Part shown: piece by piece, positions 26,703-35,790 of the stretch | Numbering within the stretch: the first letter of the stretch is position 1 | Layout: each line of letters starts with the position of its first letter | From: UBA987 sp002292105 | Lineage (GTDB): Bacteria; Bacteroidota; Bacteroidia; NS11-12g; UBA9320 | Direction: 5' to 3' | Length of the DNA stretch: 64,000 bases | NCBI GenBank assembly: GCA_943846675.1 | Contig: OX044357.1 | Coordinates: 930,001 to 994,000 of the forward strand | Notes under the pieces: model-generated | Told to the model about the DNA's origin: nothing | What the model saw: only the letters and a program-made list of their open reading frames with translations | Databases searched by the model: none | Program-made: the position numbers and the translations under genes

Positions 26703-28862
26703 GTGACAAAAAAGACTTTTCTACTTCTTTTTCTCGCTGTATGCAGCTTAACTTTAAAGGCACAGCCTCCTAGTGTTCATGCTAGTGGTGTCACCGCAAG
26801 TGATATTTATTGTAATGTGGCGACTATTTCTTGGAGTGCTGGAAATGGCGACAATCGAGTTGTTTTTGTCAAGGAAGGCAGTGCAGTAGATACGTTTCCA
26901 ACTGATAATCAATCATATACCGCAATGACTACGTTTGGTTCAGGGACCAAATTGAAAGACTGTTATACGGTGTTTAGTGGAAGCGGGACATCTGTTACTG
27001 TTTCTGGATTGAAGAAATCAACCACATATCATGTGGCTATTTTTGAGTTTAACGACAACTCTGGCAATTACGAATACTATACAAGTGCTGGATATGGTGT
27101 GGAGGATTTTAAAACAGAGACTATTACAGCCAATTTTACCATAGATGACAAATATCAATGTTTAAGCGGCAACAGTTTTACGTTCACCAACGCTTCAAGT
27201 AACAGCCTTGGGGTTAATCCTGCAAGTATGACCTATACGTGGGATTATGGCGATAAATCTTCAACTACTTCGGGTCAAAATGCAAGTTACTCTTATACAA
27301 CGGGGGGCATTTTCCAAGTTATTTTAAGCGCCGAAACAGTTGGGTGTAAAACCGATACGGCAATATCTGATACGGTGGTTGTGCCTTGGGTAATAGACTT
27401 TAATTTAGATACAACCATTACAGGGAATGACAGCATTCAATGTTTTGGCAATAATTATTTCGAATTTAAAAACAACTCACTTCCTCCCGATAAGCCTATT
27501 TATGGCTTATATGATAGAACAAGAAGCTTTTGGACTACGTCGTACGGAGGAACAGGTTCTGCATTCGATTACGAATTTGGAACTTCAACACCAGGAAGCA
27601 TAACGGTTAAATTGGTTATGGGACGACAAGTTCGTGCTGGCCGAGAATACTGTTTCGATAGTTTCGAAAAGGTTTATGTTGTCCTACCTCCTGTCATTGA
27701 TCATTCCAAAGTAAATATTAGCGATTCAATCCTATGTCTAAGTGAAAATGAATTCACTTATAGCCATACAGGTGCTAATGTAGCAACCACCAAATGGTAT
27801 TTTGGAGATGGAGACAGTTCGAGCAGCAATCCAGCTACGCATTCCTATTTGGCATCAGGAAGCTATGAGGTGATTTGTGAAGTTGTAGACGTTAATGGCT
27901 GTACAGGTCGAATTGTAGATTCTGTGGGGATTGTTGAAACCCCAGATAATTATTTTACTGGATTAAAGGCGACCTATTGTGAGGGCGACCCCGTGGTAAA
28001 TCTAAAACCGAATTTAACGGGTGGAGAGTTTAAAGGAGGTAATGTGAGCGCAACTGATTCTACCTTTACACCGGGTGCTCCAGGCACCTACACCGTAGGG
28101 TATATTTTTAGTGTAGGGAGTTGTAAAGATACTTTTACGCAAGTGACTGAAGTACTAGAGAATCCATTCTTTAGCATTGGTGTTGATACTATAATTTGTC
28201 CAAATACAACCATCGATTTACGCGTCGATTCTGCAGGTTTGAATTATCAATGGGATGATGGATCAGGTATGCAAAATAGAGTCGTAAGTCAACCAGGTAC
28301 CTATTGGGTGATTGGAGAGCGCAACACATGTACGTTTGCCGATACAATCGATATCCGAGGTGTCACGTTGCCTAATCTGGAATTAGGAAACGATACATCA
28401 ATCTGCGGTGGTGAGTTTCTTACTTACGACATCAGGGCAGACGCAGGAACGATTGTTTGGAGCGATGGGAGTACAGAAGGATTTAGTCGTACCATCACGC
28501 AATCAGGGTTTTATAAGGCGACGATTACCCACCCATGTGGCGTAATTAGCGACTCCATAAACGTCGATATTCTACCTACGGCTTGTGCGATTTTTATACC
28601 CAATGCCATTTCTCCGAATTCAGATAACCTCAACGAAGTGTTTTACCCATCTGGGTTATTCCAATTTATTAGCATGCAAATCTGGAATGAATATGGAGAG
28701 CAACTTTTCGAATCCTATGAGGAGGGAAAAGGATGGGACGGCACCGTTAACGGGGTAGTTTCGCCTGGAGGCACGTATTACTTTTTAATACGTTATCAAT
28801 TGCCCGAAAACGGAAGTTACGTCAACAAGTCGGCCAAAGGGCCTTTGTTTCTAATACGGTAA
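26703..28862 (+). CDS. Large PKD-domain surface protein with T9SS type B sorting domain
   Basis: 719 residues from GTG at 26703 (TTG at 26694 is a weak alternative). Signal peptide (TFLLLFLAVCSLTLKAQ) then fibronectin/Ig-like and PKD segments, e.g. TWDYGDKSSTTSGQNASY and KWYFGDGDSSSSNPATH, with many Cys pairs. The end has the gliding-motility-associated C-terminal (T9SS type B) sorting domain: IFIPNAISPNSDNLNEVF, MQIWNEYGEQLFESYEEG, and GGTYYFLIRYQ. It is exported by the type IX system and attached to or released from the cell surface; binding partner unknown. Confidence 0.9.
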   Translation: MTKKTFLLLFLAVCSLTLKAQPPSVHASGVTASDIYCNVATISWSAGNGDNRVVFVKEGSAVDTFPTDNQSYTAMTTFGSGTKLKDCYTVFSGSGTSVTVSGLKKSTTYHVAIFEFNDNSGNYEYYTSAGYGVEDFKTETITANFTIDDKYQCLSGNSFTFTNASSNSLGVNPASMTYTWDYGDKSSTTSGQNASYSYTTGGIFQVILSAETVGCKTDTAISDTVVVPWVIDFNLDTTITGNDSIQCFGNNYFEFKNNSLPPDKPIYGLYDRTRSFWTTSYGGTGSAFDYEFGTSTPGSITVKLVMGRQVRAGREYCFDSFEKVYVVLPPVIDHSKVNISDSILCLSENEFTYSHTGANVATTKWYFGDGDSSSSNPATHSYLASGSYEVICEVVDVNGCTGRIVDSVGIVETPDNYFTGLKATYCEGDPVVNLKPNLTGGEFKGGNVSATDSTFTPGAPGTYTVGYIFSVGSCKDTFTQVTEVLENPFFSIGVDTIICPNTTIDLRVDSAGLNYQWDDGSGMQNRVVSQPGTYWVIGERNTCTFADTIDIRGVTLPNLELGNDTSICGGEFLTYDIRADAGTIVWSDGSTEGFSRTITQSGFYKATITHPCGVISDSINVDILPTACAIFIPNAISPNSDNLNEVFYPSGLFQFISMQIWNEYGEQLFESYEEGKGWDGTVNGVVSPGGTYYFLIRYQLPENGSYVNKSAKGPLFLIR

Positions 28863-29606
28863 CTACAACAAATAATTTACGCCTACCGATACTCCGAATT
28901 GATACATTCGGTATTGCACAAAATCATCTTTTGCTGTAACCAGTAAGGGGTAGTTAAATGCAGGTTGTACCGAAAAAACAGAATGCTCGTCTAGTTTGTA
29001 TTCAAATCGAGCACCTAAGTTTAAGGCTAGATTGGCTTTAACAGATTCGTAATCGCTTGAGATAACAAAGCGATCATTACCATCAACCGACCAACCATTC
29101 AAAGACACCGCCATATCGTCACGAAGCATAAAGTCAAAGTCTAAGCCACCGGCAAAATAGAATTGCATCTTATTGTTAAACACTTTTTTAGTGAAGGCTT
29201 TTTGGTAAATAACGGGTACAGAGATGTATCGATATTTATGGAAGAACTGCGCATCTTTGGATAAGACAGATTGAGACAGATCTTCTATTCGACCAATTTT
29301 GGGATGTACGGTATCATGGAACTGGTAATCTGTTTGGGTTCGTGTAAAACTCACACCTTTAAAGTTAACACCAAACTGGATGGCCGAATATTTATCTAGT
29401 CCAACAATTAACTTGACGCCACCTGACCAATTCTGTCGTGGCCCGTCAATTTCTTTTAAAGAGTCAAGAAAGTCTTGAGTGCCTGAAGCTCCAACGGTCA
29501 TATGTCTGTACCCAATGGCAGGGGTGACAAATCCTTCAATATGAACTTGAGAAAAGGCCGTTTGACCAAAACAAATAAGAATTAAAATGAAATACGATTT
29601 TTTCAC
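28863..29606 (-). CDS. PorT-family outer-membrane beta-barrel protein
   Basis: 247 residues, GTG start sharing one base with the MATE stop codon. Signal peptide (YFILILICFGQTAFSQ) then alternating beta strands with aromatic girdles (IQFGVNFKGVSFTRTQTDY, FYFAGGLDFDFMLRDDMAV, MYQFGVSVGVNYLL at the end). It is an 8-10 stranded OM barrel of the Bacteroidota porin-like type. Convergent with the T9SS-cargo gene. Function unknown. Confidence 0.75.
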   Translation of the reverse strand: MKKSYFILILICFGQTAFSQVHIEGFVTPAIGYRHMTVGASGTQDFLDSLKEIDGPRQNWSGGVKLIVGLDKYSAIQFGVNFKGVSFTRTQTDYQFHDTVHPKIGRIEDLSQSVLSKDAQFFHKYRYISVPVIYQKAFTKKVFNNKMQFYFAGGLDFDFMLRDDMAVSLNGWSVDGNDRFVISSDYESVKANLALNLGARFEYKLDEHSVFSVQPAFNYPLLVTAKDDFVQYRMYQFGVSVGVNYLL

Positions 29607-30946
29607 TATTGCAATTTACTTTTAGTAATGTTTATAAACCTAATATATAAAGATACAGACGCGAGTATTAAGGCAACCGTTAACGCCACCCAAACACCAG
29701 TCATACCCAACGATGTATGTATACCCAACCAATAAGCTAGAGGTAACGCTATGGCCCAATACACCACTAACGTAATGTATGACGGAACTTTTGTGTCGTT
29801 CATCCCTCTTAATAGTCCAAGACTAACTGCCTGAACGCCGTCGAAAAACTGGAACAAGGCGGCAATAATCATTAGCTCGCTGGCTATACGTATAACTTCA
29901 GCATTTTCTGCAAACATCCGAACCATTGGAACCCTAAAGATAACAAACATGACAGCAGATATCGCCATGAAAACCGAAACCAAGAAGAATGTGTTCCTTC
30001 CAATGTCAAGCGTCTTTTTATACTTTTTTTGCTCCCATGTTTCACCTGTTTTAATCATCCCGGCGATACTTATTCCACTGGCGAACATATACGTAAATGC
30101 CGCTAACTGTATGGCTACAGTATGGGCAGCCAATTCGTGCTCTCCAATCCAACCAGCAATAATCGCGGCACCAGCAAAAGCCGACACTTCAAAGAAGAAT
30201 TGACCTCCGCTTGGGATACCCAAGGCCAACAAATTCTTGATGTGTTTCTGGTATATCTTGGTTCTAAAGGTTTTCCAATAAAAGACAATTTTATGGTGGT
30301 ACACACAATAGAGCAACATGAAAATGGCCATAAAACTCCTACTGGTTAGTGTTGCATAACCCGCTCCTAGGAGTCCGTATTTTGGTGAACCCAGATTACC
30401 AAAAATTAATACCCAGTTAAGAAAGACGTTTAACAACAGCGCCAATAACGTAGCGTACATCGCCGCTTTGGTTAGGTTGTGACCGTCTGATACAGATTTA
30501 AAGGTTAGGTATAAAAACAAGGGCCAAGAGCTGTACATCAATAACTTGAGATAGGGGAGGGCCGCTTCAGAAACAGTTTCTGTTTGGTCAAAAATCCAGA
30601 AGTTTTTATATACGAGCAATAGGATTATAAAAGTAAAAATAGAAACCAGTACGTTTATCAATAAAGACGCACCGATAAGGTTTTCTGTCTCAGGTTTTTT
30701 TTTCGTTTGCTCAGCGGCAATATTCGCAGAGAAAACCATCAGAACACCGATGCCAAAAATGGTGACGATAAAAAATACCGTGTTGGATATACCTGCCGCG
30801 GCTAAAGGAACATAGCCCAAGCTGCCAACCATGGCGTTGTCTATCAAACCCATAAGCACGAGGCCCACATTGCCGGCCACAACAGGAGCACCTAGTTTTA
30901 AAAGCGAGGCAATAATTTTTGGATTGTAATAGCTATTAATTGGCAC
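29606..30946 (-). CDS. MATE-family efflux transporter
   Basis: 446 residues, GTG start at 30946, 12 hydrophobic helices in two halves. Landmarks: APVVAGNVGLVLMGLIDNAM in TM1, GHNLTKAAM loop, LGIPSGGQFFFEVSAFAGA at the start of the second half. It exports cationic drugs or metabolites in exchange for Na+ or H+. It is upstream of and coupled to the barrel gene. Confidence 0.93.
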   Translation of the reverse strand: MPINSYYNPKIIASLLKLGAPVVAGNVGLVLMGLIDNAMVGSLGYVPLAAAGISNTVFFIVTIFGIGVLMVFSANIAAEQTKKKPETENLIGASLLINVLVSIFTFIILLLVYKNFWIFDQTETVSEAALPYLKLLMYSSWPLFLYLTFKSVSDGHNLTKAAMYATLLALLLNVFLNWVLIFGNLGSPKYGLLGAGYATLTSRSFMAIFMLLYCVYHHKIVFYWKTFRTKIYQKHIKNLLALGIPSGGQFFFEVSAFAGAAIIAGWIGEHELAAHTVAIQLAAFTYMFASGISIAGMIKTGETWEQKKYKKTLDIGRNTFFLVSVFMAISAVMFVIFRVPMVRMFAENAEVIRIASELMIIAALFQFFDGVQAVSLGLLRGMNDTKVPSYITLVVYWAIALPLAYWLGIHTSLGMTGVWVALTVALILASVSLYIRFINITKSKLQ

Positions 30947-30956
30947 GGCGCAAAAG

Positions 30957-30964
30957 TATATTTG
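30957..30964 (+). promoter_or_regulatory. Putative -7 box (TAnnTTTG) for the sirtuin gene
   Basis: TATATTTG, 4 bases before the GTG at 30969; transcript would be leaderless. Confidence 0.5.
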
Positions 30965-30968
30965 TTTG

Positions 30969-31649
30969 GTGAAGAAACTGGTAGTTTTAACCGGCGCGGG
31001 GATAAGTGCTGAAAGTGGTATAAAAACCTTTCGTGGTTCTGGAGGATTGTGGGAAGGTTATGATGTCATGGAGGTGGCTAGCCCTGAAGGTTGGCAGAAA
31101 AACCCTGAACTGGTTTTGGACTTTTACAATCAAAGACGTCGAAACGTTTTGGACAGCCAACCTAACGGAGCACATTACGACTTAGCAAATTTAGAGACTA
31201 GGTACAACGTTCAGATTATAACGCAAAATATTGACGACTTGCACGAGCGCGCAGGGAGCAAAAACATTATTCACTTGCACGGAGAAATTCTTAAGTCACG
31301 CAGCACTGTTGACGAGAAGATGGTTTTTGAAATGACTTCTGATCGTATAGAGGTGGGTGATTTGTGTCCGCAAGGAAGTCAATTACGCCCCCATATTGTT
31401 TGGTTTGGAGAGTCTGTACCACTCATTGAAAAGGCGGCATTACATGTTGCAGAGGCAGACCTTTTGCTGGTGGTTGGTACAAGTATGGAAGTGTATCCCG
31501 CAGCGGGCTTGTCGCAAATGGCTCCGCAAAATTGTCCAGTGTTTTTGATAGACCCTAATCCGAGTCATACGGCTGGTAGTTTGTTTACACAAATAGTAGA
31601 TGTGGCTAGTAGTGGTTTAAAAACGTGGATAAAGGATTATGAAATCTAA
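30969..31649 (+). CDS. NAD-dependent protein deacylase (Sir2 family, zinc-cysteine-free type)
   Basis: 226 residues from GTG at 30969. Sirtuin motifs: LTGAGISAESGIKTFR, TQNIDDLHERAG and the catalytic HLHGE. The usual two CxxC pairs of the zinc ribbon are gone: only one Cys (VGDLCPQGSQLRPHIVWFGE) lies there, a reduced form seen in Bacteroidota. GTSMEVYPAAG and the NAD end are normal. It removes acyl groups from lysines; substrate range unknown. Confidence 0.92.
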   Translation: MKKLVVLTGAGISAESGIKTFRGSGGLWEGYDVMEVASPEGWQKNPELVLDFYNQRRRNVLDSQPNGAHYDLANLETRYNVQIITQNIDDLHERAGSKNIIHLHGEILKSRSTVDEKMVFEMTSDRIEVGDLCPQGSQLRPHIVWFGESVPLIEKAALHVAEADLLLVVGTSMEVYPAAGLSQMAPQNCPVFLIDPNPSHTAGSLFTQIVDVASSGLKTWIKDYEI

Positions 31650-31684
31650 ATGAGTAATAGCCGTAAATCTTTTTAACCTTCTGA

Positions 31685-31692
31685 TATATTTG
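31685..31692 (+). promoter_or_regulatory. Putative -7 box (TAnnTTTG) for the mscS gene
   Basis: TATATTTG, 18 bases before the ATG at 31711. Confidence 0.5.
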
Positions 31693-31710
31693 TGCTTCAA
31701 TACAAGTAAA

Positions 31711-32517
31711 ATGGAAGAGTACGTAGATAAAATAAAGTCGGTTGTTGTTGATTTCAGTCCAAAGGTGTTAGCTGCTTTGGCGATATTAATTTTTGGTTGG
31801 ATTGCCATCAGCTTTATAACAGGATTAGTAAGACGCATTTTTAACAAACGTAAACTAGACGAATCCTTGTCAAAGTTTTTAAGTAGCCTGATCAGTTGGG
31901 CATTAAAGGTTTTGCTCATCGTTACCGTTGCTTCCAAACTGGGTATTGAAACCACATCGTTTGCGGCCATAATTGGTGCAGCTGGTTTGGCCATTGGCTT
32001 GGCATTGCAAGGTGCCCTAAGCAACTTTGCCGGAGGCGCATTAATCATCTTGTTCAAACCCTTCAAAATTGACGACCTCATAGAAGCGCAAGGCCATTTG
32101 GGCGTAGTGAAAGACATTCAGATCTTTACGACTATAATAAATACACCGACAAATCAGAAAGTCATTATTCCAAATGGTGCATTGTCGAACGGGTCAATAA
32201 CAAATTATACGGCTGAAGGTAAATTACGCGTTGATTTGACCGTTGGTGTAGGGTATGATGAAGACATCAAAAAGACAAAGGAAGTGTTAATGGCCGCAAT
32301 TCTTTCAACCGATAAGGTGTTAAAAGATCCAGCACCGACCGTTAATGTTTCTGAGTTGGCGGATAGCTCTGTGAATTTTGCGGTTCGACCATGGGCCACG
32401 CCTCAAGACTATTGGGACGTGTACTTTAAAACACTAGAGAATTGTAAACTTGCCTTGGATGCTGCAGGTATCGAAATTCCTTACCCACATCAAGTGGAGA
32501 TTCACAAAGAGGGTTAG
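31711..32517 (+). CDS. mscS: Small-conductance mechanosensitive channel (MscS)
   Basis: 268 residues from ATG at 31711. Three TM segments, with the pore helix GAAGLAIGLALQGALSNFAGG typical of MscS (TM3, Gly/Ala pattern), then the beta domain (FKPFKIDDLIEAQGHLGVV, VIIPNGALSNGSITNY) and the C-terminal alpha/beta cage. It opens at high membrane tension to release solutes on osmotic downshock. Confidence 0.92.
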   Translation: MEEYVDKIKSVVVDFSPKVLAALAILIFGWIAISFITGLVRRIFNKRKLDESLSKFLSSLISWALKVLLIVTVASKLGIETTSFAAIIGAAGLAIGLALQGALSNFAGGALIILFKPFKIDDLIEAQGHLGVVKDIQIFTTIINTPTNQKVIIPNGALSNGSITNYTAEGKLRVDLTVGVGYDEDIKKTKEVLMAAILSTDKVLKDPAPTVNVSELADSSVNFAVRPWATPQDYWDVYFKTLENCKLALDAAGIEIPYPHQVEIHKEG

Positions 32518-32557
32518 AAAACTTCTGTTTTAGACAATAAATTTAAATTACAGGCAC

Positions 32558-32589
32558 AAAAAAAGCGGGACCATTTGGTCCCGCTTTTA
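32558..32589. terminator. Bidirectional terminator between mscS and dnaK
   Basis: Perfect inverted repeat with arms AAAAGCGGGACCA and TGGTCCCGCTTTT around a short TT centre; A-run on one side and T-run on the other serve both convergent genes. Confidence 0.92.
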
Positions 32590-32607
32590 TGTAGTGTGTT
32601 ATCGTTG

Positions 32608-34530
32608 TTACTTGACTTCTTCGAAGTCAACGTCTTCAACGTTGTCAGCTTCTGCACCAGCATCCGTGCTTCCGTTGTCGCCAGGGTTTGGTTGGTCACC
32701 ACCCGCTGCGCCGCCTTCTGCTTGCTGTGCGTTGTATAGGTCTTGTGATGCAGCTTCCCAAGCTTTATTCAAGCTCTCCATGTTCGATTCAATTCCAGCG
32801 TCATCTTTGTCTGCTACCGCTTTTTTCAAAGCTTCTTTTGCTTCTTCGATTGCTGTCTTTTTGTCTTCAGGGATTTTGTCACCGTATTCTTTCAACTGCT
32901 TCTCAGTGGTAAATACCAATGTGTCGGCTTGATTGAATTTTTCAACGGCTTCTTTCGCTGCCTTATCAGCTTCAGCATTTGCTTCAGCTTCTTTCTTCAT
33001 TCTTTCGATTTCGTCATCACTCAATCCACTTGACGCTTCAATACGAATTTTTTGTTCTTTACCAGTGCCTTGGTCTTTTGCACTTACGTTCAAAATACCA
33101 TTGGCATCTATATCAAAAGTTACTTCAATTTTAGGCACTCCACGCTGAGCTGGTGGCAAATCAGATAAATGGAATCGTCCAATCGTCTTATTGTCTTTAG
33201 CCATCGAACGCTCACCTTGAAGAACGTGAATTTCTACAGATGGTTGATTGTCTGACGCTGTTGAGAATACTTCTGATTTCTTTGTAGGAATCGTCGTATT
33301 CGCATCAATTAACTTGGTCATTACATTACCCATGGTTTCAATACCTAGTGACAATGGCGTTACGTCTAACAATAAAACGTCTTTCACTTCACCAGTTAAT
33401 ACACCACCCTGAATCGCAGCTCCAATGGCAACAACCTCATCTGGGTTAACCCCTTTTGAAGGTTTCTTGCCGAAGAATTTTTCAACTTCTTCTTGGATAC
33501 GAGGGATACGTGTAGATCCTCCAACCAAAATTACTTCATCGATTTCGCTTGCGCTTAATCCAGAATCTTTAATGGCTGCTTTACATGGCTCTAAGCTTCG
33601 ACGAATTAAGTCGTCAGATATTTGCTCAAATTTTGAGCGAGACAATTTACGAACCAAGTGCTTTGGCACACCATCAACTGGCATAATATATGGCAAGTTG
33701 ATTTCAGTTTCAGTGCTACTCGATAATTCGATTTTAGCCTTTTCTGCAGCTTCTTTTAAACGTTGTAATGCCATTGGGTCTTTTCTAAGATCAATGTTTT
33801 CGTCGTTTAAGAACTCTTCAGCCAACCAGTCGATGATTACTTCATCAAAGTCGTCACCACCTAGGCGTGTATCACCGTTGGTAGATTTTACTTCAAAAAC
33901 ACCATCTCCCAATTCTAAGATTGAAATATCAAATGTTCCACCTCCAAGGTCATACACCGCTATGGTCATGTCCTTGTCGCGTTTGTCTAATCCATAAGCC
34001 AAGGCTGCTGCTGTTGGCTCGTTAACAATTCGTTCAACTTTTAATCCAGCAATTTCGCCGGCTTCTTTAGTTGCTTGACGTTGTGAGTCGTTAAAATATG
34101 CAGGTACAGTAATTACTGCACGCGATACTTCACTACCCAAATAGTCTTCTGCTGTTTTCTTCATTTTCTGAAGCACAATGGCAGATATTTCTTGTGGTGT
34201 ATATTTACGATCACCAATCTCTACACGCGGTGTATCGTTGTCTCCTTTAACTACTTTGTAAGATACTTTAGATAATGCATCCTCGATCTCAGAATACTTA
34301 GAGCCCATAAATCGCTTTATAGACATCACGGTATTTTCTGGATTGGTAATGGCTTGGCGTTTTGCAGGATCTCCTACTTTTCTTTCTCCATTTCCATTGT
34401 CTAAAAATCCAACAATCGACGGCGTTGTTCTTCGCCCTTCACTGTTAGGAATAACAACAGGTTCGTTACCTTCCATCACTGCTACGCACGAGTTGGTGGT
34501 TCCTAAATCTATTCCTATTACTTTACTCAT
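32608..34530 (-). CDS. dnaK: Chaperone DnaK (Hsp70)
   Basis: 640 residues, full length. Starts MSKVIGIDLGTTNSCVAVME, with the conserved linker LLLDVTPLSLGIETMG, substrate domain and a long helical lid. The tail GGAAGGDQPNPGDNG followed by acidic EEVK is usual for bacterial DnaK. No CIRCE element (TTAGCACTC-N9-GAGTGCTAA) is visible upstream. No grpE or dnaJ lies beside it. Confidence 0.98.
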   Translation of the reverse strand: MSKVIGIDLGTTNSCVAVMEGNEPVVIPNSEGRRTTPSIVGFLDNGNGERKVGDPAKRQAITNPENTVMSIKRFMGSKYSEIEDALSKVSYKVVKGDNDTPRVEIGDRKYTPQEISAIVLQKMKKTAEDYLGSEVSRAVITVPAYFNDSQRQATKEAGEIAGLKVERIVNEPTAAALAYGLDKRDKDMTIAVYDLGGGTFDISILELGDGVFEVKSTNGDTRLGGDDFDEVIIDWLAEEFLNDENIDLRKDPMALQRLKEAAEKAKIELSSSTETEINLPYIMPVDGVPKHLVRKLSRSKFEQISDDLIRRSLEPCKAAIKDSGLSASEIDEVILVGGSTRIPRIQEEVEKFFGKKPSKGVNPDEVVAIGAAIQGGVLTGEVKDVLLLDVTPLSLGIETMGNVMTKLIDANTTIPTKKSEVFSTASDNQPSVEIHVLQGERSMAKDNKTIGRFHLSDLPPAQRGVPKIEVTFDIDANGILNVSAKDQGTGKEQKIRIEASSGLSDDEIERMKKEAEANAEADKAAKEAVEKFNQADTLVFTTEKQLKEYGDKIPEDKKTAIEEAKEALKKAVADKDDAGIESNMESLNKAWEAASQDLYNAQQAEGGAAGGDQPNPGDNGSTDAGAEADNVEDVDFEEVK

Positions 34531-34695
34531 ATTTTAGGTTTTTATTTCAATGTTTGCAATTGAAGTGCCAATTGTTGATTCTGGGAAAATTAGAAGTACA
34601 TATTTTAAGATAAACGAATAGTAGACAGCTAACGCGCTCAAAATAAGCGTTTTAGTTAAAGTTGAGTCTGTTTGTCGAAATGTGACAAATAGTCA

Positions 34696-35748
34696 CTAAG
34701 GTCTGACAAAGTTGAGACCAGCTGTCCGGTCAGACGAAATCAGGCGGTTCATCATGGGATCATCTATCTTGATATTTGGCAAAGATTTGATGTTCAATGA
34801 CGAGAAAATGCCAAGTCCATCAGAGATATTGGTGAATTCGGGTTTTTTCTGAACGATGCCAATACTTGGTTGATTTACTTCAACATAGGTGTACATGTCT
34901 TCACCTGCTGCATATAAATAGAATCCCATGCTAAGAGGGACGCGCTCAACATCTGGATTGGTTTCAAGAGCGGAATTTAGAAAGTCGTAAAAAAGATAAC
35001 TGCGAATATTGGTTTGCTGCTCTTCATATCCTCTTAAACGTATGGTTTCTTTTCGTTTGAAAACTTGCCAATCAACGCTGTCTGTTCTAACCTGGCTTGG
35101 GTCTGCTTTGTCGTATTCTTGGTATCGGAATCGAATAACACAGTCGTACATCTTAGCTTGAGGCGCTTCTCGGTATATAATGTATATATAGCGGTTAGTG
35201 TCGTCGTCAATGTTAAATCTAGGATCTTGTTCTCTAAGTGGTGACAAAATTTCAGAATTGCCAACCATGTTTGCTTTTGACCGATATATCTTGTTGCTTT
35301 TGTTGTTTACTACAACCAATTCATAACTGTACAAATTGGCAAAGTCAGTCGCCTTAATGTTGTAGTTGGTGCGGTATAAAATGTTTGGTGTTTGGGCAAA
35401 TACACCGGGCTCTTTTTCTAAACCTAAGGTGTCGCCATTTACTTTGACAAAATTGATAGTGTTTCCTTCAATGCCATTTCTTGTTTCAACTAAACTAACG
35501 GTTAAATCTTCGAAATAGATACTATCTGCAACACCTCCATAACTTATTGCATCACCCTCTTGGTTCAAATAGGCGCGATTGATTCGAATATAATTTTCTG
35601 GAGCTGATGGATTTAAAAGGCCATAAATTACAGGTATTTCTTTCCAGTCGGCGGTAACATCTAACGAGTTATCGCAGCCGTTGAACAGAATGACCAATAA
35701 ACCAATAATACCAAGTTTACTTAAACGTTTTGTTGTGTATAGAACCAT
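34696..35748 (-). CDS. Conserved Bacteroidota lipoprotein, DUF4249-like
   Basis: 350 residues, lipoprotein signal with a Cys in LVILFNGCDNS. The mature start ADWKEIPVIYGLLNPSAPEN then YIRINRAYL resembles the DUF4249/beta-sandwich lipoproteins found in Bacteroidota, but the family match is loose. Transcribed away from dnaK. Function unknown. Confidence 0.65.
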   Translation of the reverse strand: MVLYTTKRLSKLGIIGLLVILFNGCDNSLDVTADWKEIPVIYGLLNPSAPENYIRINRAYLNQEGDAISYGGVADSIYFEDLTVSLVETRNGIEGNTINFVKVNGDTLGLEKEPGVFAQTPNILYRTNYNIKATDFANLYSYELVVVNNKSNKIYRSKANMVGNSEILSPLREQDPRFNIDDDTNRYIYIIYREAPQAKMYDCVIRFRYQEYDKADPSQVRTDSVDWQVFKRKETIRLRGYEEQQTNIRSYLFYDFLNSALETNPDVERVPLSMGFYLYAAGEDMYTYVEVNQPSIGIVQKKPEFTNISDGLGIFSSLNIKSLPNIKIDDPMMNRLISSDRTAGLNFVRP

Positions 35749-35762
35749 TAAATCAATTCAAT

Positions 35763-35770
35763 TAGCTTTG
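35763..35770 (+). promoter_or_regulatory. Putative -7 box (TAnnTTTG) for the jelly-roll/coiled-coil gene
   Basis: TAGCTTTG, 20 bases before the ATG at 35791. Confidence 0.45.
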
Positions 35771-35790
35771 CACCAAAGCCGACGGCAAAT

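Noticed and set aside
34531..34695. CIRCE heat-shock operator upstream of dnaK
   Set aside because: No TTAGCACTC-N9-GAGTGCTAA pattern found in the gap.
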